Shown here: piece by piece, positions 1-9,261 of the stretch
Layout of the letters: every line of letters starts with the position of its first letter
Position numbering within the stretch: position 1 is the first letter of the stretch
Program-made: the position numbers and the translations under genes
Notes under the pieces: generated by a model
Databases searched by the model: none
Seen by the model: only the letters and a program-made list of their open reading frames with translations
Told to the model about the DNA's origin: nothing
NCBI GenBank assembly: GCA_030817875.1
Contig: JAUSZU010000001.1
Span: 5,022,001 to 5,086,000, forward strand
Origin: Flavobacterium sp. W4I14
GTDB lineage: Bacteria; Bacteroidota; Bacteroidia; Sphingobacteriales; Sphingobacteriaceae
DNA: 64,000 bases
Reading direction: 5' to 3'

Positions 1-1701
1 GTATCCAGTTACGCTATAGACCAAAATTCGTCGTGGACGAGCGAGACGCTCCAACAACAAAAATTTCAGCCGTTTAAGCAGAATAGCAAGGTTAATATCG
101 GCTATAACAAAGACGCTGCCGTATGGTGCAGATTTATTATAAAAAATATAAACACTTCAAAAAGCACAAAAACGTGGCTATGTTTTAACAATAACCATAT
201 CGATAGCCTAAGCCTTTATGATGGTAGATTAGTTAAAACCATTGGCGATAGGACGGTTGGTCGGAGTCCGTTTATTGAAACCCTGGCATTTGAGCTTAAT
301 TTGCAGCCAGGTGAAGAAAAATTACTTTGGGTACGGGTTAAAAAAGAGACTTCCTATTTAGATTTTTCTTATAGTTTGGAAGATCAGGCTTATTTAGAAA
401 GCAAATCATCTCAAAAAACAGCACTGACATCTTTTTTTATCGGCATGGTGTTTTTGCTGCTCATGATCAATGGGATATTGTTTTTCATGACTAACAACAA
501 GTTATATGGTTATTACATAGGCTATTCAATATTAACGGTGTTTTACACGGCAATCACAACCAATTTCGCCAAGCACGTTTTATTTCCCGGGTTTAGGTTT
601 TTTAGCGAGGGCCGGGTTTACACTGGAGCACTTTGGTATATTGCCCTGAGTATTTTTCTTGGATATTTTTTAAAGTTAAAAGAAAACCAGCCCGTTAAGC
701 ATAAGTTAATCATAGTGCTTGGTGGCATAAACTTTTTGTTGATTTTAATCTCTATTTCCTTATTGGTGTTTTATAAGGGTTTTGAATTTCGTTACTTTTT
801 TGTGTTAGGCTACATCATATTCCTGGCTTCTATCGTCGTACTTTTCTGGGCGGCATTAACGCATCTAAAAATTGAAAAAACCCAGGCTATTTATGCGCTT
901 CTTGCTTTTGCTCCACAGTTTGTATGGGGCGCTTGCTTAATTTTAAAGACATTTGAAATTATTCCAAAATCGCTGGGCGATAATTGGATGTTGTTTATCG
1001 GTCTTTATGAAGTGTTTTTGTTCGGCTACGTTTTATCAAGAAATTACATCGATATTTTTTTGAAGAACAACGAGCTGATGCAACAGGTTATTTACGAAAA
1101 AGAAAGCTCATTGAGGGCCATTAGTGAGGTTCAGCTACGTGAGCGGAGAAACATCGCTAACATTATTCACGACAATGTAGGGAGCAAGATTGCGCATATT
1201 ATTCATCTCTTTGACATGAAGAATGCCGAGCTTGCCAAACAAACCATAAACGAACTGGCCGAAGATATCAGGGAAATATCTCATAAAATACTGCCGAAAG
1301 CACTTGATGAAGGTGCTTTGATATCTAGCTTACAAAGCCAGATATCAAGCCTGAACGCAGGCTTAACTGATGCAAAAATTGAGCTTTTCTGTTATGATTT
1401 TCCTGATAAAATTGATGAAAAATGGATTTACGATTTATATCTTATCGCACTGGAAGTTATAAATAATGCCATTAAGCATGGTAACGCTGAGTTAATCACC
1501 ATCGAACTTTATAAATATCCCAAAAATTACCATTTTCAATTTACGGATGATGGGCTCGGCTTTGATCTGCAGAAAACAAGCAGGGGCTTTGGGCTCGAAA
1601 ATATCGAAAAGAGAGTAAATTATTACAAAGGTAATTTCGAAATCAGTAGTGTTAAAAACGAAGGCACTATTATTCAGATCAACATCCCATCCAATCGCTA
1701 G
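1..1701 (+). CDS. 7TMR-DISM sensor histidine kinase (5' end outside window)
   Basis: The frame is open from base 1, so the gene starts upstream and the TTG at 301 is not the real start. The visible 566 residues begin with a beta-rich region that fits a 7TMR-DISM extracellular sensor domain. About seven hydrophobic segments follow (roughly visible residues 143-345), then a HisKA_3-type dimerisation helix with the phospho-acceptor in IIHDNVG (about residue 390). The ATPase part shows an N-box (INNAIKHG, about 488), a G1 box (DDGLGF, about 517) and a G2 box (GFGLENI, about 531). This architecture belongs to the NarL/DesK-type two-component kinases that phosphorylate LuxR-type response regulators. 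No response regulator follows within the window, so the partner is upstream or elsewhere. The signal sensed is unknown. Confidence 0.9.
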   Translation, partial: VSSYAIDQNSSWTSETLQQQKFQPFKQNSKVNIGYNKDAAVWCRFIIKNINTSKSTKTWLCFNNNHIDSLSLYDGRLVKTIGDRTVGRSPFIETLAFELNLQPGEEKLLWVRVKKETSYLDFSYSLEDQAYLESKSSQKTALTSFFIGMVFLLLMINGILFFMTNNKLYGYYIGYSILTVFYTAITTNFAKHVLFPGFRFFSEGRVYTGALWYIALSIFLGYFLKLKENQPVKHKLIIVLGGINFLLILISISLLVFYKGFEFRYFFVLGYIIFLASIVVLFWAALTHLKIEKTQAIYALLAFAPQFVWGACLILKTFEIIPKSLGDNWMLFIGLYEVFLFGYVLSRNYIDIFLKNNELMQQVIYEKESSLRAISEVQLRERRNIANIIHDNVGSKIAHIIHLFDMKNAELAKQTINELAEDIREISHKILPKALDEGALISSLQSQISSLNAGLTDAKIELFCYDFPDKIDEKWIYDLYLIALEVINNAIKHGNAELITIELYKYPKNYHFQFTDDGLGFDLQKTSRGFGLENIEKRVNYYKGNFEISSVKNEGTIIQINIPSNR

Positions 1702-1821
1702 TCTGTACTTTTTTCCTGAATTCTGTATATGTAAATATACCCTTTATTGGGTATTTCTGTCCGGGTATCTTTAGCATACTTTAGCTTAATAAAAGCAATA
1801 CACTCTTTAAATTAATGCAAA

Positions 1822-2670
1822 ATGAAACAATTACTTACGGCAGTACTAAGTGTGCTGGCTATTGCGGGTTATGCGCAAGAATTAAGTCCAAAAAAGAACG
1901 AAAGTGGAAAATATGGATTTGTAGACAAGGCGGGAAAAGAAGTGATCCCTTTTAAATATGAAAAGGCCGGATACAGCTTCCACGAAGGATTAATTGCGGT
2001 TAAACTAGATGGGAAATATGGATTTATAGATGAAACAGGGAAGGTAGTTATCCCATTCAAATATGATGATGCCATTTACTTTAAAGATGGTTTTGCGCAG
2101 GTTGAGTTAAATGGGAAATCGGGTTATATCGATAAAAAAGGTAAGGAAATCACCGCCCTAAAATACGATGTTGCCTTTGATTTTTATGAAGGTATCGCCA
2201 AGGTGAGGCTAAATGAGCAATATGGTTTTATTGACGCTACAGGTAGAGAAATTACGCCTTTAAAGTACGAAGATGGGAATAACTTTAAAAACGGTTATGC
2301 AAGTGTAAAACTAAAAAACAAATGGGGTTTTATCGATAAAACGGGCAAAGAATTTACAAAGTTTAAATACGACTATGCAAAAGATTTTAATGATGGGGTT
2401 GCTCCTGTTGAAAAGAATAAACTCTATGGCGCCATTGATAAAAACGGAAACGAAATCATCCCTTTCAAGTATAGGTTCATCGCTGATTTTGAGGGTGGTT
2501 TGGCTAAAGTTGGGCTTAATGGCAGAGAGGGTTTTATAAACACAACAGGTGAAGAAGTGATCCCGATTAAATACGATGCGGTTGGCAGTTTTGAAAATGG
2601 AGTAGCCAGGTTTAGATTAAACGGCAGATGGGGTGCAATGGATAAAACAGGTAAAGAAATTACACGATAA
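1822..2670 (+). CDS. Secreted WG-repeat protein
   Basis: The 282-residue protein has a Sec signal peptide (MKQLLTAVLSVLAIAGYAQ) followed almost entirely by WG-type repeats. I count seven full repeats and one partial one, each about 34-35 residues. They follow the pattern G-[FYA]-[IV]-D-x-x-G-[KR]-E-[IV]-x-P-x-KY, then an acidic/aromatic stretch and a V-x-L-N-G-type end. WG repeats form beta-structure and are common in Bacteroidota exported proteins; no enzymatic activity is established. The next gene starts 6 bp after the stop, so the two are probably co-transcribed. Function unknown. Confidence 0.85.
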   Translation: MKQLLTAVLSVLAIAGYAQELSPKKNESGKYGFVDKAGKEVIPFKYEKAGYSFHEGLIAVKLDGKYGFIDETGKVVIPFKYDDAIYFKDGFAQVELNGKSGYIDKKGKEITALKYDVAFDFYEGIAKVRLNEQYGFIDATGREITPLKYEDGNNFKNGYASVKLKNKWGFIDKTGKEFTKFKYDYAKDFNDGVAPVEKNKLYGAIDKNGNEIIPFKYRFIADFEGGLAKVGLNGREGFINTTGEEVIPIKYDAVGSFENGVARFRLNGRWGAMDKTGKEITR

Positions 2671-2676
2671 ACAAAT

Positions 2677-3156
2677 ATGGACATGAAAAAATTAACAGTA
2701 TTATTTTTTTTGCTTTATGGATCTTTCGCCTTTAGCCAGGAGACTTACGAGAACAAGAAATTAGCGCTTATTAACGATGTTTTTTATAAAAGCACCCGGC
2801 AAAACATTAACTCCTTTATGAGGGATAAAGGTTTTGAAAAAGGGGATGTTGAAGAAGGAGAAGGCGATGTTAAAGAAATATTGGCCTTCGATTCCAAATT
2901 CGATATGATGGAGGTGTCTTACGCGAAAAATGATAAAATTTCGACTATAGTTTGCATTTTTTCAGGCGCAATTAATGTGGCATTTATCGACATGGAGCTA
3001 AAGAAGAAAGGATATACAGCTAAAATGGTTAAACAATCTATAGATGGACAGCCGGTTAATAAAAATATCTGGAGCAAATCTGGAACGAAGTACAATTTTG
3101 TTACTTATGCTGATGAGAAAGAAAAAATAGGCGTTTTAGGTTATGGCGTGTACTAG
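2677..3156 (+). CDS. Secreted protein of unknown function
   Basis: A 159-residue protein with a clear signal peptide (MKKLTVLFFLLYGSFAFSQ). Two in-frame ATGs lie 6 bp apart (2677 and 2683); the second gives the more usual signal-peptide start. The mature part is charged, with acidic Glu/Asp-Gly clusters around residues 50-65, and no recognised catalytic motif. It lies 6 bp behind the WG-repeat gene and 37 bp before the LRR-like gene, suggesting one transcript. I do not recognise the family. Confidence 0.75.
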   Translation: MDMKKLTVLFFLLYGSFAFSQETYENKKLALINDVFYKSTRQNINSFMRDKGFEKGDVEEGEGDVKEILAFDSKFDMMEVSYAKNDKISTIVCIFSGAINVAFIDMELKKKGYTAKMVKQSIDGQPVNKNIWSKSGTKYNFVTYADEKEKIGVLGYGVY

Positions 3157-3193
3157 GCGGTTGTTAAAACACTGGCCTGCTTAATTAATAAAA

Positions 3194-3682
3194 ATGAAAC
3201 TCAAAGGCGCAGAAAAACAATTCTGGTGGCATTTTGGACAGATTACCGAAGCTAAAAACATCCCTACAGAACTGCCTGGTTTTGCCAGCATTGATTCTTT
3301 GGTTGATGATGAGTATTTAGCCATGCTTTTGGCAAAAGTCTCGGTTATGGGCAGTATTTATTTGAAAGAAACGAGGGTGACCGATGAGGGGGTTAAATTG
3401 ATCAGCAATGTTAAGCAGCTTAAAGATTTAACGCTTATGAAGCATGAAAATATTACTAAAGCGTGTTTGCCTTATCTGAACAAACTGACCGATCTGGAAT
3501 ACCTCGATATCTGGAGTACTAAAATCCGCTTAGAGGATATAACGGTTTTAAAAGATTTAAAAAACCTTAAAGAACTGCATATATCGCCTCACGACGTGGG
3601 GGTGGAAGAAAGTTGGGACACCATTTTAGAAAAGATAATAAAAGCGGAAGAAACCTTGCCTAATTGTATTATTCATACTTGA
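3194..3682 (+). CDS. Small leucine-rich-repeat-like protein
   Basis: A 162-residue protein without a signal peptide. Its middle part has three or four leucine-rich-repeat-like units of about 24 residues, for example VKQLKDLTLMKHENITKACL, then LTDLEYLDIWSTKI and LKNLKELHISPHDV. Such repeats usually make a curved protein-binding surface. It ends the run that starts with the WG-repeat gene. The role is unknown. The initiator ATG has only an A/T-rich leader, as expected in this phylum. Confidence 0.7.
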   Translation: MKLKGAEKQFWWHFGQITEAKNIPTELPGFASIDSLVDDEYLAMLLAKVSVMGSIYLKETRVTDEGVKLISNVKQLKDLTLMKHENITKACLPYLNKLTDLEYLDIWSTKIRLEDITVLKDLKNLKELHISPHDVGVEESWDTILEKIIKAEETLPNCIIHT

Positions 3683-3859
3683 TATCATCAATAGGTAAAT
3701 ATTTTACCTCAGGATATTAAACACTAAATTTCGCTATATATTAGGGAATAAGTGCTCTCCTGATCTTTTGGAATAGAAGCATTTAACACAATCGAATGTG
3801 GAATTCATAAAGAATGTGGAAAAAATTAAAATAGGTTTTTTTTTCTCAAAAAAAATCCC

Positions 3860-3867
3860 TAATATTG
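3860..3867 (+). promoter_or_regulatory. Possible -7 box upstream of rplS
   Basis: TAATATTG differs by one base from the Bacteroidota -7 consensus TAnnTTTG and lies about 48 bp before the rplS start. The -33 region is a T-run rather than a clear TTTG. A short inverted repeat (ATCCC at 3855-3859 and GGGAT further down) surrounds it and could be part of an L19 autoregulatory leader, but I cannot show that. Confidence 0.35.
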
Positions 3868-3914
3868 CAATCCGATTTTCACGGGATGAAATATCGATTT
3901 AATAGCTTAAAATC

Positions 3915-4262
3915 ATGGATTTAGTAAAATTTGTTGAAGAGCAGGCCATCGCGAAAAAAGATTTTCCTGCGTTCAAGTCTGGCGATACAGTGAGCGTACA
4001 CTATAAAATTCGCGAAGGTAATAAGGAACGTATCCAAATTTACCAAGGTGTTGTAATACAACGTAACAGTGCTGGTGCTAACGAAACTTTCACAGTTCGT
4101 AAAATGAGCAACGGTGTTGGTGTTGAGCGTATTTTCCCTTTTAGTTCTCCAAACATTGAGAAAGTAGAAGTGAATAGCTATGGTAAAGTTCGTAGAGCGA
4201 AATTGTTCTATTTACGTGCTTTAACTGGTAAAGCTGCTCGTATCAAATCTTTGAGAAAATAA
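3915..4262 (+). CDS. rplS: 50S ribosomal protein L19
   Basis: The 115-residue product matches L19 in length and sequence, with FKSGDTVSVHYKI near the N-terminus, the central YQGVVIQRN and ESYGKVRRAKLFYLR-like C-terminal motifs. L19 sits at the 30S-50S interface of the ribosome. The gene is monocistronic here, with a strong rho-independent terminator 22 bp after the stop, although in many bacteria it sits in the rpsP-rimM-trmD operon. Confidence 0.97.
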   Translation: MDLVKFVEEQAIAKKDFPAFKSGDTVSVHYKIREGNKERIQIYQGVVIQRNSAGANETFTVRKMSNGVGVERIFPFSSPNIEKVEVNSYGKVRRAKLFYLRALTGKAARIKSLRK

Positions 4263-4283
4263 TACTCCTTATTATAAGATATA

Positions 4284-4315
4284 GCCTTCACGATTAATTT
4301 CGTGGAGGTTTTTTT
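4284..4315 (+). terminator. Rho-independent terminator after rplS
   Basis: A 9-bp stem (CCTTCACGA / TCGTGGAGG, one G-T pair) with a short A/T loop is followed by seven T residues. Confidence 0.85.
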
Positions 4316-4332
4316 GTTTGTACCTTTGTTAA

Positions 4333-5508
4333 ATGTTAGATTCTGCTTTTTTCGACCAAGTGTTTTGGGGCAATACCGTAAAAGCCTATTTCCTTTTCGG
4401 AGGCATACTTTTTTTAGGCTTAGTTTTTAAAAACATTGTTTCTAAGCTGTTAAGCAGGTTGCTGTTTAAGCTTTTCAGAAACTTTTCAAATCAATCGCAT
4501 AACGATGCTTTTGTTGCCTTATTGGTAAAACCCATTGAGGTTTTTATTCTGTTAACAACACTTTATCTATCCATCAACCAGTTAAAACACCCGCTGGAGG
4601 TAGCTGTATTCCATTACAGCAAATTAATTGGTAAGGTTAAAGAGTTAATACCTGTAACAATCGGCGATTGTATTGACCGGATATTTTTATTTGGGATCAT
4701 TCTATCTATTTTTTGGATTATATTAAGGATAATCGACTTCATTAGCCATGTGCTTCTTTATAAAGCCTCACTTACCGATAACAAGTCAGATGATCAATTG
4801 GTTCCTTTCTTGAAGGAGCTGTTTAAAACGATCGTAATCTTTATCGGTTTTTTCACTCTGCTGGGTTTTGTTTTCGAGGTTAATGTATTAACGCTGATTA
4901 CAGGATTGGGTATCGGTGGTATTGCCATTGCTTTGGCGGCTAAAGAGAGCTTAGAAAACTTAATAGGTTCATTCACTATTTTTTTAGATAAACCTTTTAC
5001 TGTTGGCGATCTGGTAAAGGTTGACGGTGTGGAAGGAACGGTTGAAAAGGTAGGTTTCAGGAGTACGAGGATCAGAACTTCTGAAAAAACGATGGCTACC
5101 ATACCTAATAGGGGTATGATTGATGGTGTTTTAGAAAACCTTTCGCTCCGGAATTCGCGTAAGGTTTCTTTTATTATCGGGCTTACTTACGAAACCAATT
5201 CGGAATCACTTAGAAAAATTATTACCGAGATAGAAAGTTACATCAATAATCATCAAGGTACCAGTGATGATGGAAATGCTTCCTTTAAGAGCTTTGGCGA
5301 TTCGGGTTTAAATGTAGAGGTTAACTATTTTGTAACCGTATTAGATTATGCCGAATTCCTTAAAATCAGACAAGAGATCAACCTTGAAATTATGGATATC
5401 GTTATCCGTAATAAGTCGGATTTTGCCTACCCTACACAACGCTTAATCAGCGACAGGCCAGCTCCGGCAGGTAATAGTGACGAGGTAGGTAATGATGCTA
5501 TGGATTAA
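4333..5508 (+). CDS. MscS-family mechanosensitive ion channel
   Basis: The 391-residue protein has several N-terminal hydrophobic helices, then the pore-lining TM3-type Gly/Ala helix (GLGIGGIAIALAAKESLEN, about residues 195-213). The MscS beta domain follows (FLDKPFTVGDLVKVDGVEGT), with the usual mixed C-terminal domain up to about residue 370. Such channels open under membrane tension and release solutes during hypo-osmotic shock. The C-terminal tail is acidic and short. It lies between the rplS terminator and a bidirectional terminator, so it is probably transcribed alone. Confidence 0.92.
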   Translation: MLDSAFFDQVFWGNTVKAYFLFGGILFLGLVFKNIVSKLLSRLLFKLFRNFSNQSHNDAFVALLVKPIEVFILLTTLYLSINQLKHPLEVAVFHYSKLIGKVKELIPVTIGDCIDRIFLFGIILSIFWIILRIIDFISHVLLYKASLTDNKSDDQLVPFLKELFKTIVIFIGFFTLLGFVFEVNVLTLITGLGIGGIAIALAAKESLENLIGSFTIFLDKPFTVGDLVKVDGVEGTVEKVGFRSTRIRTSEKTMATIPNRGMIDGVLENLSLRNSRKVSFIIGLTYETNSESLRKIITEIESYINNHQGTSDDGNASFKSFGDSGLNVEVNYFVTVLDYAEFLKIRQEINLEIMDIVIRNKSDFAYPTQRLISDRPAPAGNSDEVGNDAMD

Positions 5509-5565
5509 ATAGTGGTTAGAAAGCAGTCCATTTTAAATGACTTCTTTTAAGGCTCGTATAAAACA

Positions 5566-5602
5566 AAAAGCCCTCCCGATTTTATATCGGGAGGGCTTTT
5601 TT
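5566..5602. terminator. Bidirectional terminator between the MscS gene and psd
   Basis: A-run, then GCCCTCCCGAT, loop TTTAT, ATCGGGAGGGC and a T-run. An 11-bp perfect stem has A and T tracts on either side, so it can serve both converging genes. Confidence 0.9.
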
Positions 5603-5618
5603 ATATCTGCTATGTGGC

Positions 5619-6278
5619 TTAGCTTAAAGTAGCTAGGGTAGTGATGCCACCCTTTACAACCTGGTTAAGTTCTACGTTCACTTTTGTGCCTATGGGTAAA
5701 AACACATCAACCCTTGAGCCGAATTTAATGAAACCAAATTGCTCAGCCTGTACTACCTGATCGCCTTCTTTAACATACCATACAATTCTGCGGGCTAAAG
5801 CACCTGCAATTTGACGGAACAATACAGGGGTACCATTTTTATGTTCTACAACTGTTGTAGTACGTTCATTCTCTGTTGATGATTTTGGATTCCACGCAGC
5901 AAGGTATTTGCCCGGGTGATATTTGAAGAACTTTACTACTCCAGAAATTGGATTACGGTTAATGTGAACATTTATTGGCGACATAAAAATCGAAACCTGT
6001 AAACGTTTATCTTTAAAATATTCTCCTTCTTCTGTTTCTTCGATTACGACTACTTTGCCATCTGCCGGGCAAATAACCAGGTTTTCGCCCGAAGAAAAGC
6101 TGCGGCTCGGGTTGCGGAAAAACTGTAGTACAATAATAAATAATGCAGCTGAAAAGATATAAATGAACCAGCGCAACCAGGTTATGTCATGGTATTTATA
6201 ATCGACTACTGCGTTGATTACGAAGATAAACAATATGCTTAAGGCAATGGTAGTGTAGCCTTCTTTATGTATGGTCAT
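5619..6278 (-). CDS. psd: Phosphatidylserine decarboxylase family protein
   Basis: The 219-residue protein decarboxylates phosphatidylserine to phosphatidylethanolamine at the inner membrane. It has two N-terminal hydrophobic segments (about residues 10-26 and 36-54). The conserved core includes FMSPINVHINRNP (about residues 97-109). The C-terminal self-cleavage motif FGSR (Gly-Ser near residue 188) would generate the pyruvoyl group on the new alpha chain. The short length and GS-type site fit the PSD-A subclass. It lies 55 bp downstream of hpt on the same strand, so the two may share a transcript. Confidence 0.93.
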   Translation of the reverse strand: MTIHKEGYTTIALSILFIFVINAVVDYKYHDITWLRWFIYIFSAALFIIVLQFFRNPSRSFSSGENLVICPADGKVVVIEETEEGEYFKDKRLQVSIFMSPINVHINRNPISGVVKFFKYHPGKYLAAWNPKSSTENERTTTVVEHKNGTPVLFRQIAGALARRIVWYVKEGDQVVQAEQFGFIKFGSRVDVFLPIGTKVNVELNQVVKGGITTLATLS

Positions 6279-6333
6279 TGTTTTAGAAATTATTGGGCAA
6301 AGGTGCGAAAAATAAATTAATCCAATCTAAAAA

Positions 6334-6876
6334 TTATGCCTCGGTTGCTCTGTAAATATCAGTCAGGTTTCTGCCAAGGCCATTATAATCTAATCCGTAA
6401 CCCACAACAAATTCGTTAGGTATTTCAAAACCAACGTATTCCAATTCTTCAATTTCATATTTTAAAGCACTTGGTTTAAGCAAAAGAGAAGCTACTTTAA
6501 TTGAAGCAGGATTTTTTTCTTTGATCGTTTTTAAAATATGCGTTAAGGTTAAGCCTGTATCAACAATATCTTCCACAATGATAATATCTCTGCCTTCGAT
6601 CTTGTCAGGCAGTCCGATCAATTCTTTTACATTTCCCGAACTAGCTGTTCCTTCGTATGAGGCCACACGCATAAAAGCAACTTCGCAGGGTACGTTTATT
6701 TCTTTGATTAGATCGGCCATAAACAAAAAACTACCATTTAATACACCAATAAATAGCGGGCATTTACCCTCATAATCAACATTGATCTGGATGCCCAGTA
6801 AACGGATCCGTTTGTTTAAGGTATCGTTCTCTAAAAATATCTCGAATTCTTTATCCTCTACTTTTATTTTGTGCAT
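6334..6876 (-). CDS. hpt: Hypoxanthine phosphoribosyltransferase
   Basis: The 180-residue type I phosphoribosyltransferase converts hypoxanthine or guanine plus PRPP to IMP or GMP for purine salvage. The sequence shows the GVLNGSFLFMADL segment and the PRPP-binding loop VEDIVDTGLTL (about residues 98-108). The C-terminal YGLDYNGLGRNL motif is typical of Hpt. Length matches the family. psd follows 55 bp downstream. Confidence 0.95.
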   Translation of the reverse strand: MHKIKVEDKEFEIFLENDTLNKRIRLLGIQINVDYEGKCPLFIGVLNGSFLFMADLIKEINVPCEVAFMRVASYEGTASSGNVKELIGLPDKIEGRDIIIVEDIVDTGLTLTHILKTIKEKNPASIKVASLLLKPSALKYEIEELEYVGFEIPNEFVVGYGLDYNGLGRNLTDIYRATEA

Positions 6877-7104
6877 GCTGCTGTTGAAAGGTTATTGTTG
6901 TTTAATTGTATAAATCGGTTAACTGGTTAATCGTGGGTTTTAACTAAGAACTGTAAACTACCAATTGCAAACTTGATCATGGTTAATTGTTTAAATCGGC
7001 TAATTATCGCTAGACGCCCAACGCTAAGCCCCAAACTAATTTTGGTTAATTGTTTAATCATTTGGCTCAACTGGTAACTGCCAATTGGCAACTGAAACTG
7101 ATTA
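6877..7104. other. Gene-free spacer with decayed repeat-like text
   Basis: This 228-bp spacer between the transglycosylase gene and hpt has no plausible ORF. It repeats short words such as GGTTAATTGTTTAA, CCAATTG and AACTGGTAACTG several times. One 61-bp block (6981-7041) recurs at 16585-16645. Confidence 0.6.
6981..7041 (+). repeat. 61-bp intergenic repeat, copy 1
   Basis: It begins with GGTTAATTGTTTAA and ends with CCCCAAACTAATT, the same ends as the block at 16585-16645, with a more diverged middle. Both copies are exactly 61 bp and lie in gene-free DNA. Confidence 0.65.
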
Positions 7105-9261
7105 CTACTGAGTTTTTTCCAATTCCTTTTGTCGTCTTCGTTCTTCCCTACGCTCCTGCCTCAATTGTTTTTTTGTTTTAGTGGTATCGGCTGGCGTGGT
7201 TATCTGTTTGCTTGTGGTGTCTTTTTTAGATCCGCCACCAAAAAGGCGTTCGAAGAAACTTTTGTTTTTATCGTGTACAATTACAACCGGTAAGCCATCT
7301 CCGTCATCATCAAATGCTGTAGTATCAATAACAGCCGTATCAGGTGCCAAATATTGGCGTAAACCTTCTCTTAAGCGTACATTATAGAAACCATAACCAG
7401 AAGTATCGCTCGCCACTAAACCTCTTCTTGCCATAATATTTCCCATAAACCTAAAATAGTTGAACATGTAAGGTTTTAAACTACCATCAGCCATGAATTT
7501 ATACATCGATGCTTTTGGTTTAGGAACAATACTCGCCAGGAATAATCCATCACCGATGGTTAAATCAGCAGGTTGTTTTCCAAAATAATAACGCGAAGCC
7601 TCGCCTATTCCATAAATATTCTGGCCTAGTTCCATAATGTTGAAATACACTTCGAGCATCCGTTGTTTGCTTACCAGGTGATTGTGCTCAATAAGCCAAA
7701 CAATTAATATCTCCTCGGCTTTACGGGCCAAGGTTTTTTGACGGCTTAAATAAACATTTTTAACCAGCTGCATACTGATGGTACTGCCACCGCGTTTAAA
7801 TTTCTTTTCTTTAAAGTTTACGGCGATTGATTTACGGATCGATTCTTCAACAAAGCCGTTGTGGGTAAAAAATGATGGATCTTCTGCTGTTAAAACTGCA
7901 TTGATAAAATTTTTCGATATTGACGATAAAGGTGTAAAATTTGGGTTTGATGGGCCTATGGTAATATCACGCATCGGTTTGCCATACTCATAAGGTGTAT
8001 AAACAAACGGGCTGTTTATTTTTTGCAGATTGGTTTTGCCCCATTGTACAATTTTGAAATCAACTGGTGTTAATGTAGAACTAAAACGGACACTGTCTGG
8101 TACTTTAGTGTCTAAATAAAAATTTAGATTATACTTCACCTTGCCCTTTACTTTTAATCCTTCCAGCGATTCGAACAAGCCCTGTGGAAAAGCATCTAAA
8201 ACCCCTTGTGCATCCTGTTCTTCGGCATTTAACTTTAACTCATATATTTTGTTCTTTCCTAAAGTATATTTAACAAAAGGGTGGATCTGTGCATTTTTTA
8301 GGTAGGCTGTTGAAGTGCTGTCTAAGGCGATGAAATTAGGGCCAACTAAAATATCGGCATCCAGTTTTGCGCTTTGCACAATGATATCGTTCGAAGCAAT
8401 GCGGGGCTGATTAATTAGCATGTTTTTTACCGACCACGAGCCAGAAATTTTATAATCGTCGCCACTGTATTTTGCATTTTTAAGTTCGGTTTGTAAGGTA
8501 TCAAAACTGATTTTTGCGTGTAGCTTATTGTTTAGGTAAGGTAATTCCAGTTTTTTTCCATCGGCATAAGCAGTAAAGCTCAACTCTTTGCTGCCTGGGT
8601 TTACATAACCGTTTACATGCCAGGTAGATTCGTTATTGTTTACATCAATGGTTGATTTTAAATCGCCGCCATCAATTGTAGCCGTGGTTGCAAAAGTCAA
8701 TTTGGCCGTATCGTGATCATTTAATTTAAAAACCATGTTTTTCACATCCATATCATCAGGGATTTTGTATAAGACCTGATTTAAGATATTACTGGCTATT
8801 TCTGGTAAGTTCGCTTTTCCATTGGTTTGGGTGCTGTCCTTTTTCTTGCGCTTTAAGATGAAATCGATATTTGTGGTCGAATCTTTAAGTACAACACTTA
8901 CAAAACCATCGTTCAGTTTTACTTCTGAGAGTTTTACTTTGCCAAAAATGAGCGGGAAAAGTTTTACACCAACACTGAGTTCGCCAATATTAGAAAGCGT
9001 ATCCCTATCATTAGGAACAACAGAAATATTGGTCATTTTTACGGTGCTAAGCCCTGTAAAACCGGCCGATCCTATTTTTACCTCCAAACCATAATCCTTG
9101 TCGGCCCTGGCAATTGCTTTGGCCACCATTTTTTTAAGAAGTGCTTCTCTTTTGCTATAGGCTACCGCACCCAATACAATACAAACAACTAAAAAAACAC
9201 CTAAAACCCAGGCTCCGATTTTTAAATATTTTTTGGGGATCTTAATTTTTGGTATTCGCAT
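7105..9261 (-). CDS. Membrane-anchored GT51 peptidoglycan glycosyltransferase with AsmA-like N-terminus
   Basis: A 718-residue protein with one N-terminal membrane anchor (about residues 15-35). The beta-rich region of some 400 residues that follows resembles AsmA-type domains. A GT51 domain covers about residues 445-600 and shows all expected motifs: AEDPSFFTHNGF (catalytic Glu, about 460), RGGSTISMQLVKN, RKAEEILIVWLIE, and YFNIMELGQNIYGIGEASRY. No transpeptidase domain follows; the end is a basic, charged tail (KKQLRQERREERRRQKELEK). It should polymerise lipid II into glycan strands, like a monofunctional MtgA. The long N-terminal part is absent from E. coli MtgA and may link it to envelope lipid handling, which is inference. 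Confidence 0.85.
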   Translation of the reverse strand: MRIPKIKIPKKYLKIGAWVLGVFLVVCIVLGAVAYSKREALLKKMVAKAIARADKDYGLEVKIGSAGFTGLSTVKMTNISVVPNDRDTLSNIGELSVGVKLFPLIFGKVKLSEVKLNDGFVSVVLKDSTTNIDFILKRKKKDSTQTNGKANLPEIASNILNQVLYKIPDDMDVKNMVFKLNDHDTAKLTFATTATIDGGDLKSTIDVNNNESTWHVNGYVNPGSKELSFTAYADGKKLELPYLNNKLHAKISFDTLQTELKNAKYSGDDYKISGSWSVKNMLINQPRIASNDIIVQSAKLDADILVGPNFIALDSTSTAYLKNAQIHPFVKYTLGKNKIYELKLNAEEQDAQGVLDAFPQGLFESLEGLKVKGKVKYNLNFYLDTKVPDSVRFSSTLTPVDFKIVQWGKTNLQKINSPFVYTPYEYGKPMRDITIGPSNPNFTPLSSISKNFINAVLTAEDPSFFTHNGFVEESIRKSIAVNFKEKKFKRGGSTISMQLVKNVYLSRQKTLARKAEEILIVWLIEHNHLVSKQRMLEVYFNIMELGQNIYGIGEASRYYFGKQPADLTIGDGLFLASIVPKPKASMYKFMADGSLKPYMFNYFRFMGNIMARRGLVASDTSGYGFYNVRLREGLRQYLAPDTAVIDTTAFDDDGDGLPVVIVHDKNKSFFERLFGGGSKKDTTSKQITTPADTTKTKKQLRQERREERRRQKELEKTQ

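Noticed and set aside
301..1701. Kinase gene starting at the TTG at 301
   Set aside because: The frame is open to base 1 and the upstream codons encode a matching sensor domain, so the gene continues past the left edge.
1822..2670. Repeats that might be a CRISPR-like or tandem DNA array
   Set aside because: The periodicity is that of WG protein repeats of about 34-35 codons; there are no identical DNA repeats with unique spacers.
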